A program made the translations under genes and the position numbers. The notes beneath the pieces were generated by a model. That model did not search any database and was not told the origin of the DNA. It saw nothing but the letters and a program-made list of their open reading frames with translations. From Zantedeschia hybrid cultivar (lineage: Eukaryota > Streptophyta > Magnoliopsida > Alismatales > Araceae): a stretch of DNA of 64,000 bases. The stretch is from the NCBI GenBank assembly GCA_030544215.1, contig JARZZO010000003.1, positions 31,438,379 to 31,502,378 of the forward strand, given 5' to 3'. Shown one piece after another: positions 56,545 to 64,000 of this stretch. Each line of letters starts with the position of its first letter. The first letter of the stretch is position 1.

Positions 56545-57539
56545 CTATCTGACACCTATAATGGATGCCACTCTCTCCATATGTGCATCTGACATGTAAA
56601 TATCAATGATCACACTCTTCAGGAAATTCACACTCAATCCACTAATCTCCTCCAATAACTCCAAAATAAACATGGCATGCAGGAGCTAGTTCATATCCCC
56701 AGAGAGAAAGAAGATAGTGTCATCAGCATATTAAAGGTGTGTAATCCTCCTGAAAACCAATGACTAGACCAGCCTCCTCTGCTTTCATCCACATCCTACT
56801 CAAAACATGAGAAACTAGAACATTGACATGGGATCTCCTTGGTGTAGTCCTCTCCTACTAAAGAAAAGAGTAGGCTCCCTATTGACAAGGATAGCAAAGA
56901 AGGCAGAAGACACGCATTCTCTGATCCGGGAGATCCATTTGTTGCCAAAACCCATCTTATGAAGAATGTCGAACAAGCGAGACCAATCAAATCTATCACA
57001 TGCCTTCTTGAAATCAAGCTTCAAAACCATAACCTTCTTCCTCCTCTCCTCATGCTATGCAAACATTCATGTGCTACCAGGAAGCCTTCATGAATTTGTC
57101 TGCCTCTAATGAAAGTACTTTGATCAGTGTTAATCACATGATGAAGAACCTTCTCTAATCTAGAAGCAAGCATATTTGAAATGACCTTGTAAATCCCATT
57201 CGAAAGACTCATAGGCCTATGGTCTGCCAAAGAATCTGCCCCTCTCTCTTCGAGATAAGGACAATGAAAGTCTTGTGGACACCTCTAAGGTGAGCTTTCC
57301 CTTGCTAAAATACTAACACTGCTTGTACCACCAAAGACTGCACAGTGCCCAACAATGGTGGAAGAAGAATAGAGGAAATCCATCAGGGCCTGGAGCTTTA
57401 TCTCCAGGCAAAGCTACTTGTCTTGAACATCGAGAAGAGCTACTTGCCTCAGAAATAAGTTCAAAAGCTAAGTTTTTTCTGCAAAATGGAAAACTCAAAG
57501 TTTCAAGGAAACTCCTTTGTCCTTTTCTTAACCATACTT

Positions 57540-57649
57540 AAGAAACTGTTGTCAGTCTTTTGTTTTACACAAATGAAGCAAGTCCAGCAAATTAAAGAAA
57601 TTGTTGTCAGTCTTTTGTTTTACACAAATGAAGCAAGTCCAGCAAATTA
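57540..57649. repeat. 55-bp tandem duplication next to the helicase donor site
   Basis: Copies 57540-57594 and 57595-57649 differ at one base. The inner copy abuts the splice donor of the exon at 57651; the outer copy lacks the GT. Confidence 0.9.
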
Positions 57650-57650
57650 C

Positions 57651-57803
57651 CAGAGGCTGAGCTGTCCCCACAGCTTGACGTACAGCAGAAACAAGTGCTC
57701 TATTGGCTTCGGTATACAAGCTCGTGACCCTTCCAGACTGACCAGCCCTAGCAGTTCGTCCAATCCTATGCAAAAAATCTACAGCGGAAGTTGCAAATTC
57801 TGC
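57651..57803 (-). CDS. DEAD-box RNA helicase (RH22/RH39 type), penultimate exon
   Basis: After TTCCTTTTCAG on the minus strand, 51 codons open in phase 0: AEFATSAVDFLHRIGRTARA, then GQSGRVTSLYTEANRALV and SAVRQAVGTAQPL, ending at a GTAATT donor. HRIGRTARAG is DEAD-box motif VI, whose arginines contact ATP. The flanking residues (AEFA.AVDFLHRIGRTARAGQ, SLY.EANR.LV.AVRQA) are those of the plastid-type RH22/RH39 subgroup. It is preserved without a change. The upstream exons (Q, DEAD and SAT motifs) are not in the window and should lie beyond 64000. The next exon is at 39725-39835. Confidence 0.85.
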
Positions 57804-58465
57804 CTGAAAAGGAACAAAATCAGTTGTACATATCTAATCAAATGATGTTTACTGAATGCATGCCATAACGAACAGTTAAAACATAACCAGCGACACAACT
57901 CGCACCTGAATTCAAAAGAAAACTCAACATTACGCAAAAATATATTTGAGAATATATATATTTATTTATATGATATATTGAATGCTGAAAGATTAAATTT
58001 GAGAACCAAGGAATTCAAGGTATGATGGTAGCTAAAGAGGAAGAGTATGATATATTTTAGAAACAGAGCATTGAAGAAAAACAAAATAGATAAAAGGCCA
58101 AACTTGAGACAATGGAAACATACTCAAACCAAGAAAGCAGATATCTTCAGATGTGCAAGGCACTTCAAGAGGCAAGAAAGTTGGTTCTTGGTATTATATT
58201 ACAAGGATGGTTTAGAATCCTTCTTGTTCAGAATCCAGTTCCTTAGAGAATTTCTTCCAGTCTGTAGCCAGATTTGCATATTATACATTTGGAGTGCAGA
58301 CGTGATAACCGAGACATGAAAATAATAATAAAACTATACACGCAATTTAAAAGTTTGGGACTAAAATAATAACTCTGAAATTTTACTGGACTTGCATGTA
58401 ATTTTTTTTATTTTGAACAGCTTTTTAGAGAGTAAGTACACAAATTCTCAAAGTGTAAGCTATAT
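57804..58465. other. Helicase intron sequence
   Basis: AT-rich, no exon found. I looked for the preceding helicase exon (CTDAAARGLD-type motif V) on the minus strand and did not see it between here and 64000. Confidence 0.5.
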
Positions 58466-59559
58466 AAATGCAAGTGATAGATTCTTAAAGGACTTATCTA
58501 AAATTTGTCAACCCGCATTGACCTCTCATTGGGCCTTGAAAATAAAATTTGTGGGCTAAGAAAGGATTCTAAAAACCTGCTTTAATGGGCCAGCCCAACA
58601 ACCCCTTAACTCATTTAGGACCTAGACACCTCACCCCCATCTAGAACATAGACACCTCAACATAACCCTCATCACCTTCTAGAACCTAGACACCTCACCC
58701 CCATCTAGAACAAGGACACCTCACTCTTCTAGCCTCTTCCTCCTCTCCTCTCTTCCTTATCTTCTTTCCCTCCTACCTTTTTAAATAAGGGGGGCAGCCT
58801 AAAGGAGAATGAGTAAGAGATTAAGAAGGATAAAAAGAAAGGAAGAGAAGGGTACAGAGAGAAAGAAGAAATCTGCAGGAGGAGAGAGAAAGTGTAGAGA
58901 GAGTAAGAGAAAAGAAGAAAAATCAAGCAAAGAAGAGAAGAGAAGCTACCTTCTAGCCGCAGCAACACAAGAGGAACTCCCCATAGCCTACAACGAACCA
59001 TCTGAACTTGGGATTTCTCCTTTAAATGTATGGTGATACTCAACCTAATCTCCTCTCTCATCCATTTTTTGGGTTCCTTTTGGGGATTAAAAGGTAGTAT
59101 TATGCCATTGTGAGACTTCCTTTTTATTTGTCCTCATTCCTTTTGTGATTTTGAAAAATCTTTTTGAGGATTTTAACACCTTTGTGAAAATCTTGCTTTG
59201 AAAAGAGAATTTTTTTAAGTTTGAAAAACATGTACTCTTTTCTTTTAAATAGACTGCTAGGATTAATTCTCAAAGTCTAAATTACTTCTGGATCGACTGT
59301 GGCTCCATATTCTTGACCTCTCTCCACTGACCTTAGTTAGTGTTAATTACACCAATCAATGATTGGTAACCCTTGATTAACCATCCAATAAGACTTAGAT
59401 AAAGTAGGAAATAAGCAAAATTTGATGCGAGCATGCAAATCATTTTTTCGTTCCTTTATTAGAAGGATTCATGAGATATCCTTTAAAGGATACTCAAAGG
59501 AGTTTTGAATTCTTTTGAAAAGATACAGACTTTAAACAATGGGACATGATGGACCGCCA

Positions 59560-60800
59560 CATATTCAAGGATGTTCATTAACGGTCCATCAACCAATATG
59601 AAGGAACTACCATTTTTTTAGGCCATTCAACCAATATGAATGAGCCAGAGTTTAAGGGTCAATCCACCAGTAGAAAAGAACCACTTTAGTTGATAGTTAC
59701 CCCATTGATATAAAAATGAACAAAGGATCATCCTTATGAGTCCTTTTATGAATAGGTTAACCACGACTTCGTAGCCTGCCCACCAGTAGGACAGAACCAT
59801 AAAAGTCACTGATTACCCTATCGATAGGGATGAATCAATAATTATAACCTTCGGTCATTCTACCGATAAGAGTGAACTATTAACCAAGTGGGCAATCCAA
59901 CAATAGGATAAAACCACTAAACTTAGGCCATTCAACCAGTATGAATGAACCTCTTTGTCATTATTTTATTTTTTATAGGTTATCCAACCAATATGAATAG
60001 ACCTTAATTTAATCGTCAATCCCATCGATAGGAAAGAACCACTTTAGTTGATAGTTACCCCATCGATATAAAAATGAACAAAAAATTATTCTTATTGGTC
60101 CTTCTATGGATAGGTTAACAACGACTTCGTAGCCTGTCCACTAATTAGGACAGAACCATAAAAGTCACTAGTTATCCTATCGATAGGGATGAACCAATAA
60201 TTATAACATTTGGTCACTCTACCGATAAGAGTGAACCATTAACCAAGTGGGCAATCCAATAATAGAATAGAACCACTAAACTTAGGTCATTCAACCAGTA
60301 TAAATGAACCTCATTTTTTCTTATTTTTTATTACTTATTTTAAAATACTTTGGTCACCTCATCGATGAGGATGAACCAATTTTTATTAACATGAAGTAGT
60401 TAATTAACTTAATCTTACAAAATATTATTTAATGTAGTCCATTTTTAATAAAATAATCCTTAGATTATATGGCCGTTCTACCAGTAAGAGAGAACCATAT
60501 AATCTTATTGTCATTTTATTTAAAATGAACTAATTTTTTTATTATATGGAACTTTGGTCATCCCATCGATGAAGATGAATCAGATTTTTTATTTTATTTT
60601 TTTGTTTAAATTGATTAATGGCCAACCAACCAGTATGGAAGAACCAAATTATATTATTATTTTTATTAACAATAATGTATGGCCAACTAACCAATATAGA
60701 AGAACCAAATTATATTATTATTTTTATTAACAACCATGTATGGCCAACCAACCAAATTAGATTATTATTTTTGTTATAAGTTGATTAACAAGAATATATG
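59560..60800 (-). repeat. Minisatellite phrases, reverse complement of those at 34215-34930
   Basis: About twenty or more imperfect phrases such as GGCCATTCAACCAATATGAA and CCAACCAATATGGAAGAACC. A ~360-bp higher-order duplication is visible: 59640-59950 resembles 60010-60310, with the same succession of 'gatagttacccca', 'cacgacttcgtagcctg' and 'gggcaatcca' phrases. Confidence 0.7.
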
Positions 60801-61178
60801 GTCATCCAACAGATATGGATAAACCAACTAAACTAACATACAATCAATATATGAAAAAACATAAACATAAAAGATTTTGTATTTATCATCATCCTTTTTT
60901 TTTCTCACACACAGAGAAAAATTACAAGTTTTAAAAAAATCTGTAGAGCTTTCTCTCTTTCCCTTTTTTTTTCTTACTCTCCTCTGTGAGTCTCTGTGTG
61001 TATTTTCGTAGCCGGCCCTAGGGGGGTATTTATAGGGAGATGGGAGGCTTGAAAAGGAGGCCATGGGGGTGGAAAAGGAGGCAAGGAGGGATAAGAAGGC
61101 AAGAAGGTGGCAAAGGAGGGGGCAAATGAGGAAGCTGGGGAGCCGATGGCTACCCCCACAGGTGGAGTGCCACAGGTA

Positions 61179-61200
61179 GGGGGGGGGGGGGGGGGGGGGG
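61179..61200. repeat. G22 homopolymer run
   Basis: Twenty-two consecutive G. The length is unreliable in most sequencing methods. It lies in the LTR-like region upstream (minus strand) of the TATA box. Confidence 0.85.
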
Positions 61201-61606
61201 CAGTTGGCGCCAGCCCAGTGGGGGGTCCAGCTGGCTCCCTTGCCCCTCATCTCCTTCTTTGTTTTTTTTTTTTTTTTTGCCCTTTCTCTTCCCCCTTTCT
61301 GCTCCATTTCTTTTAAAAAAAATGTTCAAACAAATGCTCCCCACAGGACACGTGTCAGGAGCAAGGGCAGAGGCATATGCCCCGTGTATCTTCGTCATGG
61401 CTTCTTATTGGCTTCGTTTCCATGCGCTTATCTTGCATCCGGCTCGTGAACTTTGTCTTGTCTTGAGATCTTGGAATTGTACTATTCTTTGTGTTATTGC
61501 TCTTCCAGGATTTTATTGTCTCTGAGCAAGGTATAGCTTGCGGCTGCTAGGAGATCTAATCCTTTATCATCTTTCGACATTTACCAACTTCTTCAATATG
61601 CTTGGC

Positions 61607-62047
61607 CATGAATGCCCTCTTTCAACATTTTAGGGCATACAATGGAGGTAACCTGAATTGGCTGGGGCTTTTACTGTAACAAGTCGATCTTTTGGGTATG
61701 GATACCCTCTTCTGGACTTTTTAGGACACATGATAGAAGTGACCCTAACTGGTTGAAGCTTTGACTACCATAAGCCGAACTTTGGGTATGGATCACCCAC
61801 TTTTGGCATCCTAGGGCACATTGCGGCAGGTGACCCTAATTGGCCGATGCTTTGAGTTCAATAAGCTAAACTTTAGGTATGGATAACCCACTCTTGGCAT
61901 TTTAGGACTCTTGGCGGAAGTGAACCTAATTGGCCAGGACTTTGACTTCAGAAAGTTACTCTTTAGGTATGAATTTTGGCATTTTAGGACACATGATGAA
62001 AATGAACCTAATTGACCGGAGCTTTGACTGCAATAAGTCAATCTTTG
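61607..62047. repeat. ~88-bp tandem repeat, five copies
   Basis: Recurring phrases: GGCATTTTAGG(A/G)CACAT, GTGA(C/A)CCTAATTGGCC, GCTTTGACT, and CTTT(A/G)GGTATGGATA. Copies are clearly diverged. Confidence 0.8.
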
Positions 62048-62489
62048 TCATGATTCATAAGCTTGCCTTCGCTTCTTTGCATCGCGGCCGAGGCAAGAGG
62101 CCTATCTTTGTTGTTCCTGCGGGACACCCAACAACTTTTTGGTGAAGTTGGTCCGACTTTGATTTGCTTGATTATTTGCTTTCTCGGCTTTCCTCTTTTG
62201 TAGCAGATGAACACGAGATTAAGCTTGAGGATCTCTTTCCAGCAGGTGTTTCGCTACCATCTCAAGAAGTGCAATCTTCAGCCGGTGGGACTATTGATGT
62301 TTATAGGATTGCTTAATCCTCTTTGACACTTTTCGGTGCTTTTTCTGACTTGGCGTTCATTTGCTATTTACATATACCACCTTTCGTCCAAAAGATCGCT
62401 ACGGTTGATCCCACGGCAGGGGTATCCGTTCTTTCACTGGCCAAGGGTATATAACAATCGTTGACTTCCTTCTTCTTTTTTTTTACTAA

Positions 62490-62725
62490 TTCCAGTGCCT
62501 TTTCGGGTTTTCACCAGATTAGCCCCCTCTTACTTTTGCCTGCATGCCTTTTTCAATTTTCATGCAACGGGGTTATCCATTTTTGCCTAAGACGCCCTTT
62601 CGAGTTTTCACCTCCGCCGAATTGGACCTTTTTACCCTTAACTGTTCCTTTTCCTGCGGGAAAACAGTTAAGTCCGTCGGACCACCTCAATTTTAAGTTC
62701 TTTTTTTTTCTCTCCCTTTTTTCGG
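62490..62725. repeat. Dispersed direct repeat, copy 1
   Basis: Matches 63707-63935: GCCC..CGGGTTTTCACC, TTTTTGCCT(G/A), ACCTTTTT(G/A)CCCTTAA, AAGTC(C/T)GT(C/T)GGA(C/A)CACCTC. The copies are ~1.2 kb apart and diverged. Confidence 0.7.
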
Positions 62726-62898
62726 TAGGGAATTATGGCTTCCTTATAGGCTAGAGTGGTGGGACTTAGAGTTTGTTGGCTTGTGAAATGTTGAGGAATG
62801 AATGGTGGATAAACTTTTCCGGTGGGACGGAGGATTTAGTGATTCTCCCGGACAGTGGAAGTTTCGGATAGTGTGTTGGACTTTTGGGCTTCTTCGAG

Positions 62899-63215
62899 GG
62901 GATAAACGCTCCAAGTAGCCATGAACTTTAGGTTTTCAAGGAGATGAAGGTTCCAAGTAGCCATAGGTTTCAGGTTTGCAAGGGGATAAAGGCTCCAAAT
63001 AGCTATGGATTTTGATTCTTCATGGGAGTAAAGGCTCCAAGTAGCCATGGATTTTAGGTTTGCAAGGGGATAAAGACTCCAAATAACTATGGATTTTGGT
63101 TCTTCATGAGAGTAATGACTCCAAATAGCCATAGATTTTGTTTTCAATGTAGTAAAGGCTCCAAGTAGCCATGTGTTTAGGATTTCAAGGGGATAAAGGC
63201 TCCAAGCAGCCATGG
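62899..63215. repeat. ~42-bp tandem repeat, eight copies with dimer pattern
   Basis: Core GGCTCCAA(G/A)TAGCCATGGATTTT. Alternate copies end in 'aggtttgcaagggga' or 'gattcttcatgggag', so the true higher-order unit is about 84 bp. Confidence 0.82.
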
Positions 63216-63706
63216 ATTTGATTTTATTTTTTTTTATTTTATTTTGGTGGAGATTCCCCTGGTGGGACAAGATATTTTGGGTTTTTAGGATATGACAGCT
63301 CCTTGGGCCAACAATTTTGGATAATTTGGATTTTGGGATACAATGGCTCTTTGGGCCGATAACTTTGGAAACTTGGATTTCTTGTTTCGCTTGATAGGAC
63401 AAGCAACTGTAGATTGGAGAGACCTTTTGAACCTATCCAAGGTGAAGGTCGGATTTTCCTATTTCTTTACCGAGTCGGGAGGACATCGTCATCGTCGCTC
63501 GGTCGTAGCCCTTTTCCGAATGTCACTCTACCTTTATGGAGTGATCTAAAGATTTTCTCGTCATTAACGACTCTGACATCCTCCCTAGGTAAGCATATGG
63601 GAAAACTCAACCCTCACCAAAGGTAGGTGAGGAGGATTCTCCCCCCATCAGGGTACTTTTGCAAGTCATTCCCTCAATAGGTTGTTTTTTTCTTTTTCTT
63701 TTACTA

Positions 63707-63935
63707 ACTATAGCGCCCTCACGGGTTTTTGCAAAGGCTAGCCCCTTCTTATTTTTGCCTGTGCGCCCCTGCGGGTTTTCACACAGTAAGATTTCCCATT
63801 TTTGACTGAACCGCCCTTACGGGTTTTCACCTCAGCCGGGTTCAAGACCTTTTTGCCCTTAATTAGCTTCCTTTTTTATGAGAAGACCAATCAAGTCTGT
63901 TGGAACACCTCGTTTTTAAGCTCCCTTTTTTTAAT
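63707..63935. repeat. Dispersed direct repeat, copy 2
   Basis: See 62490-62725. This copy contains extra internal CGCCC(T/C).(A/G)CGGGTTTT(T/C) phrases (at least three). Confidence 0.7.
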
Positions 63936-64000
63936 GACTTCTTTGGCTGTGTCTTTCCAGACAACTCATGTTCCGGAGCATAATACAACTTAATTTGGCG

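Larger units (their letters stand above)
53683..57500 (-). pseudogene. L1-type LINE ORF2 with RT, interrupted by a solo LTR
   Basis: From the right on the minus strand: APGPDGFPLFFFHHCW, HRPMSLSNGIYKVISNMLAS, QSTFIRGRQIHEGFLVAHEC, VLKLDFKKACDRFDWSRLFD, GLHQGDP, and the catalytic box YADDTIFFL (YADD at 56719-56730). Reading then crosses the solo LTR 54428-56544 as IIGCQ-IGSFLVTYLGL and continues GKVVLWRVVLYSLPIFFLSM, NGGLGIKNISDLNLVLLSKL and HQGWTPSFRRNL. The RT copies LINE RNA at the nicked target. It contains stops but is the most complete LINE RT here. Confidence 0.82.
39836..57650 (-). other. 17.8-kb helicase intron filled with transposons
   Basis: Bounded on the minus strand by CTG|GTAATTTGC (donor, 57650) and TTGCAG|GGG (acceptor, 39836). 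Both flanking exons are uninterrupted, in phase, and match consecutive parts of the same helicase family. Contents in order (plus coordinates): two exon-like pieces (40550, 41642), LINEs at 43560, 44346, 46860, 52430 and 53683, a hAT-like element, a small 9-bp-TSD insertion, a Ty3/gypsy gag, an LTR-like region, and a chromovirus solo LTR. Confidence 0.65.
58466..61332 (-). repeat. LTR-like element related to the 33717 solo LTR
   Basis: On the minus strand it starts TGTTTGAACATTTTTT at 61332, as the solo LTR starts TGTTGAACATGTTTTT. It then has a CACC/GGTGG- and G-run-rich part, TATAAATA at 61034-61027, the GGTTCATTC..GAATG-type minisatellite (59560-60800) and the conserved end block (59260-59400). 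The far end near 58466-58475 is a guess; target duplications did not match. Length and order suggest a diverged, longer LTR of the same superfamily inside another helicase intron. Confidence 0.5.
61333..64000. other. Probable retrotransposon 3' region, non-coding, with several arrays
   Basis: No conserved coding domain. The concentration of unrelated tandem arrays in 2.5 kb resembles the hypervariable 3' regions of Tat-type elements, but the diagnostic integrase end is not in the window. Confidence 0.35.

Noticed and set aside
58720..58800. Possible promoter with TTTAAATA near 58782
   Set aside because: Cannot be tied to any gene or LTR start; AT-rich by chance in the helicase intron.

Overview
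This is a window of plant nuclear genome, most likely a flowering plant with a large, repeat-rich genome. The GC-rich third exon of the pectinase gene and the overall repeat mix would suit a non-grass monocot, but that is a weak inference. Gene density is very low: one intact gene, the last two exons of a second gene, and remnants of LTR retrotransposons, L1-type LINEs, a TRIM and small DNA transposons, often nested in one another.

Left part (1-7.9 kb). A decayed FAR1/MULE-derived gene runs off the left edge. A complete four-exon exopolygalacturonase-like gene (GH28) lies at 3195-4793. Next comes the 3' end of a minus-strand Tat-lineage Ty3/gypsy element, with an antisense extra ORF and a ~72-bp tandem array in its 3' region.

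7.9-21 kb. A full-length but dead Tekay/Del-type chromovirus (7899-19086, minus) sits in the last codons of the Tat integrase, with a 5-bp target duplication. It carries a solo LTR of its own family in opposite orientation (10560-12841), flanked by a perfect GCACT duplication. The rest of the Tat polyprotein (RNase H, integrase) continues at 19087-21055. All four LTRs of this chromovirus family hold arrays of dyad-symmetric modules, core GGCGTC-N10-GACGCC. The spacer is 10 nt in every module I read although its sequence varies. This is the most unusual structure in the window.

21-39 kb. Non-coding sequence is followed by a LINE 3' end, a TRIM with a tRNA-iMet type primer site, LINE ORF1 debris, and a plus-strand LINE whose reverse transcriptase is broken by two insertions. 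One of these is a solo LTR of a second family (33717-35637, perfect GTGGA duplication).

39.7-57.8 kb. The terminal exon (39725-39835) and penultimate exon (57651-57803) of a DEAD-box RNA helicase of the RH22/RH39 type are in phase but separated by an intron of about 17.8 kb. The intron holds two exon-like fragments of unknown origin, several LINEs, a hAT-like element, a 205-bp insertion with 9-bp duplication, a Ty3/gypsy gag remnant, an LTR-like region, and another solo LTR of the chromovirus family (54428-56544).

58-64 kb. A large LTR-like region (minus strand) related to the 33717 solo LTR, then tandem arrays probably from a retrotransposon 3' region. No tRNA, rRNA or CRISPR was seen. All calls come from reading sequence and translations by eye; no database search was run.
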